Assembly: GCA_947454485.1 (NCBI GenBank)
Contig: CANGJJ010000013.1
Span: forward strand, 1-61,883
Source: Beijerinckiaceae bacterium
GTDB lineage: Bacteria; Pseudomonadota; Alphaproteobacteria; Rhizobiales; Beijerinckiaceae
Direction of reading: 5' to 3'
DNA length: 61,883 bases
A program made the translations under genes and the position numbers. Under the pieces are notes generated by a model, which was not told where the DNA came from, searched no databases, and worked only from the letters and a program-made list of their open reading frames with translations. Below are positions 33,077 to 42,817 of this stretch, piece by piece. Numbering within the stretch: position 1 is the first letter of the stretch; each line of letters begins with the position of its first letter.

Positions 33077-34044
33077 CGAGCGCCTCCAGCGATGGAAGGA
33101 TCAATCACGGGGTTGATGGGATAGGCCGGCGCAACACCGTGGTTGACCGCCCACAGATACCAGTTGTCGACAACTGTACCAGTGAGCAGGATGCCGATGC
33201 CGCCTGTGAGGGGGCAGAGCACGGCAAACCACCAAGCCCAGCGATGGATGGATTCCATCGTGGCATTGAAGCCCATGGTCCAACGCCAGAAGAGGGCTGC
33301 ACGCTCAGACGCCGTGCCGCGATCCACAATCTGCTCGATCTCGCGCTCACCGCCGTAGCGCGTGACAGCCAGAATCGTGGCGGCATGCATCGCAAACAAC
33401 AAAGTCGATCCATACAGGAAGACGATGGAGAGCGCATGGAAGGGATTGTAGAACAGATTGCCGTAGCGGATCGAGAAAGCCGCCGTCCAATCCAGATGCG
33501 GGAAGATACCAAAAGGCACCGCCTCGCTCCACGACCCCATCATGATGGGGCGAATGAAGCCGAGCACCAGATAGAGCCAGATGGCCGCCGCAAAAGCCCA
33601 AGCCACATGTGTGCCCAGACCCAGCTGACGTGCGCGACGATAAGTGCGCACCCACCACAGAATGATGCCCATGGTCAGGAAGAAACCGGCCATCAGCCAC
33701 CAGCCACCTTCGGCCAATGGGGGAATGCTCAAACCATAGCGCGGTGATGGCGGCTCAAGCGCTAGCCAGAAGAGTTGACGCAGGAATTGAGCCGGATCCC
33801 AACCCACCTGCGCAAACATGTTCAGGCCAATGATTTCGAATGCGAGGAACCCGCAGACGAGAGATGCAACGCCTGTTGCACCAAGATAGATCGGACCAAT
33901 CTGCGCATCGCCCAGTTTGCCGAGCCAATAGAAGAACAGGCTGTCCTTGCCGCGCTCATAGGAGCCAGCGCCCTTGGTGGGAACGCCAGCATATAGAGGG
34001 CCGCGTACCTGAACGCGCGTGAAGATATTTTGATAGTCAGTCAC
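33073..34044 (-). CDS. pufM: Photosynthetic reaction centre subunit M
   Basis: 323 residues from GTG 34044, supported by GGGAGG upstream and by the conserved start [15 protein letters not shown]. Five transmembrane helices. The chlorophyll, iron and quinone region is typical: [21 protein letters not shown] (split by the FHALS His), [18 protein letters not shown] with the iron-ligand Glu, and [16 protein letters not shown] with the iron-ligand His. It lies 11 bp after pufL. Confidence 0.98.
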   Translation of the reverse strand: MTDYQNIFTRVQVRGPLYAGVPTKGAGSYERGKDSLFFYWLGKLGDAQIGPIYLGATGVASLVCGFLAFEIIGLNMFAQVGWDPAQFLRQLFWLALEPPSPRYGLSIPPLAEGGWWLMAGFFLTMGIILWWVRTYRRARQLGLGTHVAWAFAAAIWLYLVLGFIRPIMMGSWSEAVPFGIFPHLDWTAAFSIRYGNLFYNPFHALSIVFLYGSTLLFAMHAATILAVTRYGGEREIEQIVDRGTASERAALFWRWTMGFNATMESIHRWAWWFAVLCPLTGGIGILLTGTVVDNWYLWAVNHGVAPAYPINPVIDPSIAGGAR

Positions 34045-34055
34045 GAATGCCTCCC

Positions 34056-34880
34056 TTAGCGCCAGATCGGCAGATCGAGCCACCAGCCCCACCATTCAGG
34101 CCAGCTTCTCGTCCAGAAGGGCCCGCTGATGACGATACAGACCGCGCTCCAGAAAGCCGCCGACAGAGCCAGGAACAGACCCAGACGGTGAATGCCCAAA
34201 GCGCCGATCGAATAGCCGATGAAGTCACGGAAGAAGGTGTTTTCATGCTCGGCGGTCTTCACCGCTTCGCCCGCCTTCGGATTGGTGGCCGACAAGATCA
34301 GCGAACCATGCAACGCCAGTGCAAAGGTCGTTGTGAAGAAGAAGGTCACAGCGATCATATGCGCGGGATTGTAGTGGAAGTGCAGATATTGGTAGCCGAC
34401 ATTCGACACCCAATCGAGATGGCTGAAGATGCCATAGGGGAAACCATGTCCCCATGCGCCCAGCAAAACCGGGCGGACAACCACCAAGGTTACATAAGCC
34501 AGGATCGCCACCGAGAAGGCGAAGGGCACATGATAGCCCATGCCGAGTTTGCGGCAGATCTCAACTTCGCGCAGCGCCCATGACGAGAAAGCGCCAATCG
34601 CGCAGACCGTAATGATCTGCCACAAGCCGCCTTCCATCAAAGGTGCGAGGCCCAGACCATATTTCAGGTCAGGCGGCGCAATGCTGATTTGCCAAATGTT
34701 CCACGTCGGACCTTGCGAGGCGCCGTAGATAATCAGCGCCGTGCCGAGCAAAGTGAAGAACATTGTCGTGACACCGAAGAAGCCCACATAGAATGGGCCC
34801 ACCCAGAAGTCGAATAGATCCCCGCCGATGAGCGTTCCGCCTCGGACCCTGTATTTCTTTTCGAAGCTGAGCATCGTCAT
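34056..34880 (-). CDS. pufL: Photosynthetic reaction centre subunit L
   Basis: 274 residues from ATG 34880; a second Met two codons later is also possible. The start [20 protein letters not shown] is diagnostic. Five transmembrane helices; the special-pair and iron His region is [20 protein letters not shown] followed by [14 protein letters not shown], and the QB-side [21 protein letters not shown] is present. With pufM it forms the core that holds bacteriochlorophylls, bacteriopheophytins and quinones. Separated from pufA by a GC-rich hairpin. Confidence 0.98.
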   Translation of the reverse strand: MTMLSFEKKYRVRGGTLIGGDLFDFWVGPFYVGFFGVTTMFFTLLGTALIIYGASQGPTWNIWQISIAPPDLKYGLGLAPLMEGGLWQIITVCAIGAFSSWALREVEICRKLGMGYHVPFAFSVAILAYVTLVVVRPVLLGAWGHGFPYGIFSHLDWVSNVGYQYLHFHYNPAHMIAVTFFFTTTFALALHGSLILSATNPKAGEAVKTAEHENTFFRDFIGYSIGALGIHRLGLFLALSAAFWSAVCIVISGPFWTRSWPEWWGWWLDLPIWR

Positions 34881-34949
34881 GGCCCGTCGCCCCATTCTTG
34901 TGCAGCCGCGCGATCGCATGCCGCAAAGCTAAAATTCAAGTGAGTGATC

Positions 34950-34970
34950 CGGGCGGGACAAGCCCGCCCG
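34950..34970 (-). other. Intercistronic mRNA hairpin between pufA and pufL
   Basis: A perfect 8-bp GC stem, CGGGCGGG-ACAAG-CCCGCCCG, lies between the pufA stop and the pufL start without a T tract. In Rhodobacter such a hairpin protects the pufBA mRNA segment from decay and gives excess LH1 over reaction centre. Position and shape fit the same role here. Confidence 0.75.
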
Positions 34971-34987
34971 AACCATGCGCAATCTGT

Positions 34988-35197
34988 TCAGCCAACAAGA
35001 TTGAGCACAACGCCTGTAGGAACAGGCGCCGGTGCAACTTCACTGACCTTGACACGCGCAGCGCGCGGACCTTCGATCCAGTTGAAGCGATCTGTGCTGA
35101 GCATGATAAAGTGCAGCGTGAGCGCAAGCACCGCGAGCCACAGCACAAGGCCGATGAGCGCGCGACGGGGATCGAAGAGATACCAAATCTTGTACAT
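34988..35197 (-). CDS. pufA: Light-harvesting 1 alpha polypeptide
   Basis: 69 residues with one membrane helix. The sequence MYKIWYLFDPRRALIGLVLW begins as LH1 alpha chains do. The bacteriochlorophyll-binding His lies in LALTLHFIMLSTDRFNWIEG. It pairs with PufB to form the ring around the reaction centre. AGGAGAG precedes the ATG. The order pufB-pufA and 12-bp spacing are standard. Confidence 0.97.
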   Translation of the reverse strand: MYKIWYLFDPRRALIGLVLWLAVLALTLHFIMLSTDRFNWIEGPRAARVKVSEVAPAPVPTGVVLNLVG

Positions 35198-35209
35198 GGT
35201 GTTCTCTCC

Positions 35210-35422
35210 TTAGCCGATGATGCTGGTCAAGCTGGTGGTCACGCCGTCGAGAAGAGCGTAGCCCTTCGCGCTGGGGAACCACGGACGCCACTGCCACACA
35301 AGGAAATGTGCAACAATCGCGATCACGATATAGCCGACCGTGCTGGAGACGAAGAAGGAGTGGAACTCCTTGGCTTCCTCTTCATTCAGGCCGGTAATCG
35401 TACTCCTCTTGTTTTCCATCAT
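35210..35422 (-). CDS. pufB: Light-harvesting 1 beta polypeptide
   Basis: 70 residues (69 if the second Met is used). LH1 beta features: acidic N-terminus with LNEEEAKEFHSFFVSSTVG, a single helix GYIVIAIVAHFLVWQWRPWF holding the bacteriochlorophyll-ligand His, then WFPSAKGYALLDG. The C-terminal extension of about 15 residues is somewhat longer than in Rhodobacter. GGAGG lies upstream of the start. Confidence 0.97.
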   Translation of the reverse strand: MMENKRSTITGLNEEEAKEFHSFFVSSTVGYIVIAIVAHFLVWQWRPWFPSAKGYALLDGVTTSLTSIIG

Positions 35423-35504
35423 ATTTTCAACCTCCGCTACGAACTGTCACGTAATGGCAAGCCACTGGTGACAGCGTCTCGACGCGCAAGCACGTCGATC
35501 CAAT

Positions 35505-35524
35505 TTCCCCTGTGAAGCGGGGAA
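35505..35524 (-). other. Hairpin between pufQ and pufB
   Basis: Inverted repeat TTCCCC-TGTGAAGC-GGGGAA lies 15 bp beyond the pufQ stop in the 117-bp gap before pufB. There is no T tract. It may mark an mRNA processing or protection site at the 5' side of the pufBA segment. Confidence 0.5.
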
Positions 35525-35539
35525 CTCTTGTGAGTGCGC

Positions 35540-35764
35540 TTAGCCCATGAAAGCCATGGGAATCGTCGCACTCGCAAGTTCTCGTGCCTCATTCAACAAA
35601 GACGGACGCTTTGTGGCAGAGGCACTCAATCGGCCCATGGCAGCTGCCACGAGAAAGAGTGGGAATGTGGTCACGTAAATGACCTTATATTCACGCGAAT
35701 GACGCAGTGATCCGCGACGACGCGAGGACTGAGCAGGCTCGCGAAAGAGATCCAGAGCGGTCAT
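35540..35764 (-). CDS. pufQ: PufQ, bacteriochlorophyll-related assembly factor
   Basis: 74 residues. The central [20 protein letters not shown] hydrophobic segment flanked by basic residues ([14 protein letters not shown]) is the PufQ signature. PufQ stimulates bacteriochlorophyll formation and is encoded between bchZ and pufB, as here. The ATGA start overlaps the bchZ stop. Its C-terminus, [18 protein letters not shown], is not conserved to my knowledge. Confidence 0.9.
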   Translation of the reverse strand: MTALDLFREPAQSSRRRGSLRHSREYKVIYVTTFPLFLVAAAMGRLSASATKRPSLLNEARELASATIPMAFMG

Positions 35765-37212
35765 GAGCGACTCCCTTCAAACAGCGCTTTGCGCGCTTTG
35801 TGCACAAATTCAGATGTAACCTGGTCGAGACCTGCACCGCGTGCATCGCGCTCAGCAGCATCGCGCAAGCGACGCGCGGCTGAGATGCGCACGAGGATAG
35901 GGCTCTGTGCGAGTGCCTGATCGAGAAGCTCTTTGGCTTCATCGCTCCACGGCAGCTCTGCATCGAGACGTGACGGAGTTGCCTCAATCCGGTCGAGATC
36001 ACTCGCCATGGGCAAAATATTGAACAGCGCGTCAAAGAGTGCGTTGCAAACTTCTTGAACGAGATAGACAGCGCCTGAATAGCCCATGAAGGGCGTTCCG
36101 GTGTGGCGACGAATGATCGCGCCGGGGAAGGAGGCTGGAATATAAGTTCCGCGCCCACCAGCTTCAGCCAGATACATACGCTCGTTAAAGCTGCCGAACA
36201 TCACCAGCGGCGGCTGCGTCTTGATGAGGTGGCGCACCGATGCATTATCAGGCTTCACACCAGCTTGACGCGAAATGGCGAAGGAACAGGGCAGTCCCAT
36301 CTCATCTTCAAGAAAATGTCGCACGCCGCGCGTATAAGTTTCGCTGGCGACGATGGCGAAACTCGCCGTGCCATAAAAGTCCTGCGTAACAGAGCGCCAC
36401 AGGTCCCACAGGGGCTTCGTGGTTGTGTGTTTTTCGCACTCGATGAAAGGCTCTGGATCAAGACCCAGAAGCTCACCGAGCTTACGCAGGAAGAGGGTGG
36501 TCGAATGCAGACCAATGGGGGCCTGCAGATAGGGCCGCTCGAGCGTCTCACAGAGCGCGCGGCCAAATTCACGATAGAGGCAGACATTCACTTCCGCATC
36601 AGCCAGCTTGGACACATCGGCCAAATGGCTGCCCAGCGGGAAGGTCATGTGAACTTCAGCACCAATGCCTTCGATCAAGCGACGAATCTCAGCCAGATCG
36701 GAGGGCATGTTGAAAGTGCCATACATCGGCCCAATGATATTGACCTTGGGCTTTGCACCTTCTTTGCGGGCTTTGAGTTTGGGCACGCGCTTGGCGCCAT
36801 GCTCTTTCCACAGCCACACCAAAGCCCGATCCGTGCTCTGCCACTGATCTTCGTCAATCGTGCGCGGCAAGAAGCGCTGGATGCTGGTGCCTTCTGGCGT
36901 TGCGCCACCACCGATCATCTCGGCAATCGAGCCCGTGACGACAACGCTCGGCATATTGGGATCAAGCGTCGTATGCGCGCGCTTCATCGCTTGTTCGGTA
37001 CCGTGCTGGGCGAGTTCTTCTTCACCAAGACCCGTCACGACGACAGGCAGTTCATGCGGCGGCAAGCCATCTGTGTAATGCAGCACTGCGGTCACAGGCA
37101 GATTCTCGCAGCCCACAGGACCATCGACGATGACCTGCAAACCCTTGATGGCGGTGAAGGCATAGACTGCCCCCCAATAGCCACCTGCCCTGTCGTGATC
37201 GAGGATCAGCAT
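35761..37212 (-). CDS. bchZ: Chlorophyllide a reductase subunit Z
   Basis: 483 residues. With BchY it forms the NifDK-like component that reduces ring B of chlorophyllide a to give the bacteriochlorin. It opens [20 protein letters not shown] and has [20 protein letters not shown] with a cluster Cys, [11 protein letters not shown], and [17 protein letters not shown]. The C-terminal part [20 protein letters not shown] is typical. The start shares one base with the bchY stop (TAATG). Confidence 0.96.
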   Translation of the reverse strand: MLILDHDRAGGYWGAVYAFTAIKGLQVIVDGPVGCENLPVTAVLHYTDGLPPHELPVVVTGLGEEELAQHGTEQAMKRAHTTLDPNMPSVVVTGSIAEMIGGGATPEGTSIQRFLPRTIDEDQWQSTDRALVWLWKEHGAKRVPKLKARKEGAKPKVNIIGPMYGTFNMPSDLAEIRRLIEGIGAEVHMTFPLGSHLADVSKLADAEVNVCLYREFGRALCETLERPYLQAPIGLHSTTLFLRKLGELLGLDPEPFIECEKHTTTKPLWDLWRSVTQDFYGTASFAIVASETYTRGVRHFLEDEMGLPCSFAISRQAGVKPDNASVRHLIKTQPPLVMFGSFNERMYLAEAGGRGTYIPASFPGAIIRRHTGTPFMGYSGAVYLVQEVCNALFDALFNILPMASDLDRIEATPSRLDAELPWSDEAKELLDQALAQSPILVRISAARRLRDAAERDARGAGLDQVTSEFVHKARKALFEGSRS

Positions 37213-38732
37213 TAGACTGGCTCCTCCGTGTGACGTGCTGCTGCTGCCTTATCCATCTTGCGACGGAAGGCTTCACGAAATTCAGGGCGATCAACGGGGG
37301 CTTTCTGCCAGACACCAGCTGCATGGCCCGTGCCGACGCCTTCGAAGAAGGCCTTCATCGCATCGAAGCGATCTTTATTGCCAATGGCCGTGTTCACGAC
37401 TTGCGCGAGTGAGCCAGCTCCTGCAGGCCCAAAGAGGGGACGCGCGGAGACGAGATTGGTGAAATAGAGCGAAGGAATGCCACTCTCTTTCGCCTTCTGC
37501 ACAACAGGTGTCGTGCCGATAGCAAGGTCGGGGCGGAATTCTGCGACAGCGCCCAGATCCTGTTCCAGCGAGGCGCGATAAACCACACGCGTGCCACGCG
37601 CTTCCAGCCACTGACGATCAACATCAGACCATTGTGTGCGACCACAGGCCGTGCCGACATAAGGCACATCCGCGCCGCTTTCGATGAGAAGGCGCGCAAC
37701 CAGAAGCTCCGAGCCTTCATAGCCCGAGACAGTGATGCGGCCCTTGATCGGATTGGCAGCCAGCGCCGCTTTGATGGCGGGCAAGAATTTATTTTTTGCA
37801 GCCGCAATCTTGTCGGGCGCGACATTGGTCGCAGCGCCAATCGCATCAAGCCAGGCAGCTGTGCCGTCACAGCCCACGGGGCCAGAGCCAACCACTGCAC
37901 GGCCAGCGGCTTCAAATTCGCGGATACTGGCTTTGTAGAAAGGATGGATCGCAGCGACCACCGCGCAATCAAGCGCGCTATAGAGTTCGCGCCATTCGCG
38001 CGTTGGCACGACGGGACCAGCGGCAAGATCCATCGGCTCCAGCAAGGCTGCAATGCCCATCGGATCAGCGGGAAACATTTCGCCAAGCAAAGTCACAGTG
38101 GGCTTGGAGGAGGGACCAGCGCGCGGTGCCTGCACGGGGCCACGAATGGCTTCGTGACGGGCGTAATTCAACATGGCGCCGGCAAGAACGTCTTTGGCTT
38201 CCGCATGGGTCGGCACACCAAAGCCCGGCACATCAATGCCGATAATGCGCACACCATTGATCTCTTTGGGCAGCAATTGCAGCGGCACGCCAGAGGCGGT
38301 CGGTACACAAAGATTGGTGATGACGATCGCGTCATAGAGCGCGGGATCTGCCATTTCGAATGCAGCGGCGCGAATGTCTTCGAACAGCTTGCCCGTCACC
38401 AGAGTTTCGGAATTGAAAGGCACATAACCAACAGAGCGTTTTGCACCGTAGAAATGGCTCGTGAAGGTCAGGCCATACACACAGCAGGCCGAGCCCGACA
38501 GAATCGTGGCCGTGCGGCGCATGCGCAGACCCACGCGCAAGGAGCCGAAAGCCGGACACATGCTCTGGGGTTGATCATGCGGGCCTTTGGGATAGTCCGC
38601 CGCATACCGATCCAACACCTCGCTCTTGCCCGCAGCTTTGGCCGCACGCAGCATCTCGTCGGCGCCTACATGGCAGCCGCCGGTTTCAGCATGAAGCTCT
38701 TGCGAGGTTGAGTTGGGGGCGAGATCGGTCAT
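37212..38732 (-). CDS. bchY: Chlorophyllide a reductase subunit Y
   Basis: 506 residues. NifD-like partner of BchZ. Seen: [20 protein letters not shown] and [20 protein letters not shown] with cluster cysteines, [15 protein letters not shown], and [20 protein letters not shown] in the C-terminal half. It starts 4 bp after bchX and overlaps bchZ by one base, so all three COR subunits are coupled. Confidence 0.96.
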   Translation of the reverse strand: MTDLAPNSTSQELHAETGGCHVGADEMLRAAKAAGKSEVLDRYAADYPKGPHDQPQSMCPAFGSLRVGLRMRRTATILSGSACCVYGLTFTSHFYGAKRSVGYVPFNSETLVTGKLFEDIRAAAFEMADPALYDAIVITNLCVPTASGVPLQLLPKEINGVRIIGIDVPGFGVPTHAEAKDVLAGAMLNYARHEAIRGPVQAPRAGPSSKPTVTLLGEMFPADPMGIAALLEPMDLAAGPVVPTREWRELYSALDCAVVAAIHPFYKASIREFEAAGRAVVGSGPVGCDGTAAWLDAIGAATNVAPDKIAAAKNKFLPAIKAALAANPIKGRITVSGYEGSELLVARLLIESGADVPYVGTACGRTQWSDVDRQWLEARGTRVVYRASLEQDLGAVAEFRPDLAIGTTPVVQKAKESGIPSLYFTNLVSARPLFGPAGAGSLAQVVNTAIGNKDRFDAMKAFFEGVGTGHAAGVWQKAPVDRPEFREAFRRKMDKAAAARHTEEPV

Positions 38733-38736
38733 CGGA

Positions 38737-39735
38737 TCACACGCTCTCGTAGATGACTTCGAGAGACGGCTTTTCGATCACCGAGCGGCCACACATATCT
38801 TCGATCGTGGCGGGTTCCAGAACGACATCGCGTCCCACAACTTCGCTCTTGAAGAGGCCCAGAAGCCCATCCTGCGTGAGAGGCGTGGGGCGAACGGGCG
38901 GTGCTTCACCGACATTCTGGGCGAGTTCTTCGAACAATGAGCCCCAACGATCACCGGGGCGGCCGATGATTTCATAATTGGCGCTCTTGCGGCGAATGTC
39001 TTCATCAGCCGGGATGGCGGCCAGAACCGGAATGCCAACCGCTTCCGCAAAGGCCTGCGCCTCGCCGGTCAGATCGTCCTTGTTGATGACCATGCCAGCG
39101 ACACCAACATTGCCGCCCAGCTTGCGGAAATATTCCACCGCCGAGCAGACATTGTTGGCGACATAGAGCGATTGCAGATCATTTGATCCGACAACGATCA
39201 CCTTCTGGCACATGTCGCGCGCAATCGGCAGGCCGAAGCCACCGCACACAACGTCACCCAGGAAGTCGAGCAGAACGTAATCAAAGCCCCATTCATGGAA
39301 GCCCAGTTTTTCCAGAAGCTCGAAGCCGTGAATAATGCCGCGACCGCCACAGCCGCGACCCACTTCCGGGCCGCCCAGTTCCATGGCGTAAACACCATCG
39401 CGCTTGAAGCAGACATCGCCGATGCGCACTTCATCGCCCGCGAGTTTCTTCTTGGTCGAGGTTTCGATGATCGTTGGGCAAGCACGACCACCAAACAGAA
39501 GCGACGTCGTGTCGCTCTTGGGGTCGCAACCGATGAGCAGAACCTTCTTGCCCTGCTGCGCCATCATGTAAGACAGATTGGCGAGGGTGAAGCTTTTACC
39601 GATGCCGCCCTTGCCATAAATGGCAATGATCTGCGTCTCTTTCTTGACCGGACCTGTTGATGGAAGATCAGGCTCAATGGCGGCTTCATCGCGCAGACGT
39701 TGATCGTTCTCTCTTTGCAAAGTGAGCTCGGTCAT
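38737..39735 (-). CDS. bchX: Chlorophyllide a reductase iron protein BchX
   Basis: 332 residues from ATG 39735, overlapping the bchC stop (ATGA); the frame is open further upstream but inside bchC. BchX is the NifH-like ATPase for BchYZ. Seen: P-loop [35 protein letters not shown], and the [4Fe-4S] cysteines in GRGCGGRGII and DVVCGGFGLPIARDM. It differs from BchL by the longer N-terminus and the FTLANLSYM segment. Confidence 0.97.
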   Translation of the reverse strand: MTELTLQRENDQRLRDEAAIEPDLPSTGPVKKETQIIAIYGKGGIGKSFTLANLSYMMAQQGKKVLLIGCDPKSDTTSLLFGGRACPTIIETSTKKKLAGDEVRIGDVCFKRDGVYAMELGGPEVGRGCGGRGIIHGFELLEKLGFHEWGFDYVLLDFLGDVVCGGFGLPIARDMCQKVIVVGSNDLQSLYVANNVCSAVEYFRKLGGNVGVAGMVINKDDLTGEAQAFAEAVGIPVLAAIPADEDIRRKSANYEIIGRPGDRWGSLFEELAQNVGEAPPVRPTPLTQDGLLGLFKSEVVGRDVVLEPATIEDMCGRSVIEKPSLEVIYESV

Positions 39736-40670
39736 GAACACATCCTCCAGTCGAGCACCATCTTCAAGCAGTCGAGATCTTCGAAAGCCGTCCGATAGGC
39801 TTGCGCTGCTTTTGCAGCGTCTTGTGTATGCGTAATAATCTGGTCGAGCTGCAGGGCCGATGAGCTCAAAAGCTCCTGCACGCCATGCAGATCTGCAGGC
39901 TCCCATTGAGCTGCAATACGGATCGAAGCTTCGCGCATGAAAGCGGGCGCAAAAGCAAATGACGGGCGATCTTCATAAAAGCCTGCGAGAATGATCTCAC
40001 CGCCGCGCGCCAAGCGCGCCATCGCATCATCAAGAATAGTCGCGCTGCCGCTGACATCGCAGATGCTGCGATAATCTTTGCGCGGATCATCAGCCGGCGT
40101 CGTGACATCATAGCCGCAGCTGCCTGCGTGGCGCGCGACATTGGTCTCCCACACTGTGGGTGCAGGATGTCCGCTTGCAATGATGATACGTGCGAGCAAG
40201 CGGCCCAAGGCGCCGTGGCCAACCACAAGATCAATCGGCGCGCGCGCGGTGCGCATGGCGTGGAATGCTGTTGCGGCAAGCGCCAGCAAGACAGATTGGG
40301 AATTGTCATTCTGCGCGATAGTCGTCACACGCGCAGAGGGCACAACCAGTGTGCGCGCAGAGCCGCCAAACAAACCGCGCACGCCCACATAATTGGTCGA
40401 GCCCGGCACGAAAACAGTTTCGCCAATGCGATGGCGCGCATCGGCACCTGCATCAACAACGCGGCCGACGGATTCATATCCCGGTACCAGCGGATAACCC
40501 ATGCCGGGGAAGTGAGGCATACGGCCCGTCCAAAGCAGACGCTCGGTGCCGCTGCTGATCCCGCTGAAGTCAACATCCACCACCAGATCCCCCGCAGTCG
40601 GCGGGATCAGCTCAACTTGGTCCAGGCCAATCTTGCCGGGCGCTGAGAGGAGGATGGCGAGCGTATGCAT
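39732..40670 (-). CDS. bchC: Bacteriochlorophyllide a dehydrogenase BchC
   Basis: 312 residues. BchC oxidises the C3 hydroxyethyl group to acetyl with NAD+. Zinc-free MDR-type fold: DFSGISSGTERLLWTGRMPH, MGYPLVPGYESVGRVVDAG, VFVPGSTNYVGVRGLFGG, and LVVGHGALGRLLARIIIASG as the nucleotide-binding motif. It is the first bch gene after crtEF in the superoperon and is preceded by two PpsR-type sites 8 bp apart. Confidence 0.95.
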   Translation of the reverse strand: MHTLAILLSAPGKIGLDQVELIPPTAGDLVVDVDFSGISSGTERLLWTGRMPHFPGMGYPLVPGYESVGRVVDAGADARHRIGETVFVPGSTNYVGVRGLFGGSARTLVVPSARVTTIAQNDNSQSVLLALAATAFHAMRTARAPIDLVVGHGALGRLLARIIIASGHPAPTVWETNVARHAGSCGYDVTTPADDPRKDYRSICDVSGSATILDDAMARLARGGEIILAGFYEDRPSFAFAPAFMREASIRIAAQWEPADLHGVQELLSSSALQLDQIITHTQDAAKAAQAYRTAFEDLDCLKMVLDWRMCS

Positions 40671-40702
40671 GGGGACTCGCTTCTTGGGGAATTTGTTAGC
40701 GG

Positions 40703-40746
40703 TGTAAGTAAAACATGACGCTTAAATATGTCAATCTGGAATGACA
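40703..40746. promoter_or_regulatory. Paired PpsR operators upstream of bchC
   Basis: Two 18-bp elements separated by exactly 8 bp: TGTAAGTAAAACATGACG at 40703-40720 (one mismatch to TGT-N12-ACA) and TGTCAATCTGGAATGACA at 40729-40746 (perfect). They fill the 78-bp gap between the crtF stop and the bchC start. Two palindromes 8 bp apart upstream of bchC is the classical CrtJ/PpsR arrangement, so oxygen- and light-controlled repression of bchCXYZ-puf is likely. Confidence 0.82.
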
Positions 40747-40748
40747 CT

Positions 40749-41852
40749 CTAAATCGCCGATGCCTCGATTAAACTGACAAGGAGGGGGCGCGGGGTGCGC
40801 AGGGCCTGCGCCTCTGCGAAGCCTGCCGCGCGCAGCATGTCTCTGATTTCACTGGAAGATCTCGGGCGCCCCGACCCCATGGCCAAAAGGTAGAAGCCAA
40901 AATAGGCATCGCCCATGGGCTCGGCGCCCGGCGCATCTGCCATAGGCTCGGCAATGAGCAATTTCCCGCCCTGTGGGAGTCCCGCACGGATAGAGCGCAG
41001 AAGGGCCAGAGCCGGGGCGTCATCATGATCATGCAAGACGCGCACGAGGGTGATGAGATCGGCCCCCTGAGGTATGGCTTCAGCCTTGAAATCACAGCCT
41101 TTTGCCGAGATACGGCCCGCCAGACCCTCACGTTCGAACCGCGCCTGCGCCCTGCGGGCCACAGCGGGAAGATCAAGACAGGTCGCGTGAAGCTGGGGAT
41201 AACGCTTTGCAGCCTCAAGGCAAAAGCCACCTTCTCCGCCACCCACATCGATCATGTGGCGCACCTGCCCCATCGGATAGAAGTCGAGCAGATCTCGCCG
41301 CACCAGCGATTGGGACTGGTCCATGAGGGTTGAATAGGCCGCCACATCCTCATCGGGGATCGCGCGGCGGTCTTCTTCTCGCGCATAGGCCCAGAAGCGG
41401 GCGAGGCCTTGGGCAGAGGGGCCGTGGCGCAGCAAAGCCACGGGGTCGGCAAGGTCGCGATAGACGAGCTTGTGGTGGACGACCATGGCCAGCGCGCCCG
41501 GATTGCCCAGCAGCGCGGCCCCAGCCATGCCAAGTCCAAAGACCCCGGGGCCTCGGGCCTCGGTGAGGGCCAGCGAATTGGCTGCCAACAGCAGGCGCTC
41601 CATAGCCTCTGGGGGCAGATCGGCAGCTTGGGCAAGATCGGCCAAGGGGCGAGGCCCGTCGCGCAACAGTTCAAACAGGCGCAGCTCCACACAGGCCAGT
41701 AGAACCTGCGAATAGACAAAGCCAGCCGCCAGATCAAAAGCCTTGCGGGCTTGGGCCGCAGCGACCGGTCGTGTGAGGAGAAAACGCGCGGCAAAGGACT
41801 GGAATCGGGGGTCCGAGACCAGCCTGTTTCGCCAATCTTTCCAGTGCATCAT
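40749..41852 (-). CDS. crtF: Demethylspheroidene/hydroxyneurosporene O-methyltransferase CrtF
   Basis: 367 residues. CrtF adds a methyl group from S-adenosylmethionine to the C1 hydroxyl of acyclic carotenoids. N-terminal dimerisation domain (FLLTRPVAAAQARKAFDLAA, AGFVYSQVLLACVELRLFEL) and a methyltransferase domain with RHMIDVGGGEGGFCLEAAKR and LVRVLHDHDDAPALALLRSI. The ATGA start overlaps the crtE stop. Order crtE-crtF-bchC is conserved in purple bacteria. Confidence 0.94.
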   Translation of the reverse strand: MMHWKDWRNRLVSDPRFQSFAARFLLTRPVAAAQARKAFDLAAGFVYSQVLLACVELRLFELLRDGPRPLADLAQAADLPPEAMERLLLAANSLALTEARGPGVFGLGMAGAALLGNPGALAMVVHHKLVYRDLADPVALLRHGPSAQGLARFWAYAREEDRRAIPDEDVAAYSTLMDQSQSLVRRDLLDFYPMGQVRHMIDVGGGEGGFCLEAAKRYPQLHATCLDLPAVARRAQARFEREGLAGRISAKGCDFKAEAIPQGADLITLVRVLHDHDDAPALALLRSIRAGLPQGGKLLIAEPMADAPGAEPMGDAYFGFYLLAMGSGRPRSSSEIRDMLRAAGFAEAQALRTPRPLLVSLIEASAI

Positions 41853-42715
41853 GCGGCCAGGCGAGCGATATGCTCAGGCAGGAAGCGGCTCGCCTCCTTG
41901 CGGATCTGGGCTGTCAGCTCAACGCGGCGCGGACAATCGGGAACCGCATCAATCGCTTGCTGAACCAGATATTTCAGGCGGGCGATGGCGCCCTCCAGAC
42001 CCAGTTCCTGACAGGCGCTGGGGCGCGCCAGCGCCGCATCGCGGCCAACTGGCTTGCCCAATTGTTCGGCATCGCCGACCGCATCACAAATATCATCCGC
42101 GACCTGATAGGCCTCGCCGATCATCAAACCGACCCGGCGCCACGGCTCATAGGGGACGCCAGCCGCCGCTGCGCCCGCCATTGTGGCGGCCGAAAAGAGC
42201 GAGCCCGTCTTGGCGCAATGATAGCGCGACGTATCAATCTGCGGCTCACATTCCCAAGCTTGACCGGCAGCAATGCCGCCAGCCGCACCGCCAGCCCGCG
42301 ACACGATCCGCGTCAGCGGGGCCAAACGGCCGGGCTCGGACTGTGAGGCCACAGCCAGCACGTCGAAGGCCATAACAATGAGGGAATCGCCGGCCAAAAC
42401 GCCGATCTGATCGCCAAAGACACGATGCAGGGCGATTTTGCCCCGGCGGGTGTCGGCATCATCAAAACAGGGAAGGTCATCATGGACCAGCGAGGCGCAA
42501 TGAAGCAGCTCAATGGCAGCACCTGCACCCGCCAGCAGCTTCAAGTCCTGCGCACCGCAGGCCCAGCCGACGCTCATACAGAGTTTGGGGCGCAAACGGG
42601 CGCCACCGGGGAAGACCGCATAACGAAGGGCCTCGGCCAAACGGGGCGGACTGTCCTTGGCGGCATCAGCGATGGCGGCCTCGAGCATCCGGTTGATTGA
42701 ATCGAGAGCGTCCAT
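41849..42715 (-). CDS. crtE: Geranylgeranyl diphosphate synthase CrtE
   Basis: 288 residues from ATG 42715, preceded by AGGGAGG; an in-frame GTG at 42724 is too close to that site. CrtE makes GGPP for carotenoids and the bacteriochlorophyll tail. The first Asp-rich motif is LVHDDLPCFDDADTRRGK and the second EAYQVADDICDAVGD. VFPGGARLRPKLCMSVGWAC is also typical. Divergent from crtD across a 102-bp gap with PpsR sites. Confidence 0.95.
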   Translation of the reverse strand: MDALDSINRMLEAAIADAAKDSPPRLAEALRYAVFPGGARLRPKLCMSVGWACGAQDLKLLAGAGAAIELLHCASLVHDDLPCFDDADTRRGKIALHRVFGDQIGVLAGDSLIVMAFDVLAVASQSEPGRLAPLTRIVSRAGGAAGGIAAGQAWECEPQIDTSRYHCAKTGSLFSAATMAGAAAAGVPYEPWRRVGLMIGEAYQVADDICDAVGDAEQLGKPVGRDAALARPSACQELGLEGAIARLKYLVQQAIDAVPDCPRRVELTAQIRKEASRFLPEHIARLAA

Positions 42716-42732
42716 GGCAGCCACCTCCCTAG

Positions 42733-42776
42733 TGTCAACTTAACATGACATCTCTTTGCGTCTTGTCAACATGACA
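42733..42776. promoter_or_regulatory. Paired PpsR operators between crtE and crtD
   Basis: TGTCAACTTAACATGACA at 42733-42750 is a perfect TGT-N12-ACA. A second element, CGT-N12-ACA at 42759-42776 (one mismatch), follows after exactly 8 bp. The same geometry occurs upstream of bchC. Both divergent transcripts, crtEF-bch-puf and crtDC, could be repressed from here. Confidence 0.8.
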
Positions 42777-42817
42777 GCCCTCAGGTTTAACTCGAACCAC
42801 CTCTTGGGGAGCCCGGA

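Noticed and set aside
35505-35524. True transcription terminator between pufQ and pufB
   Set aside because: No T tract, and the puf genes downstream must be transcribed from the superoperon; an mRNA processing or stability element is more likely.
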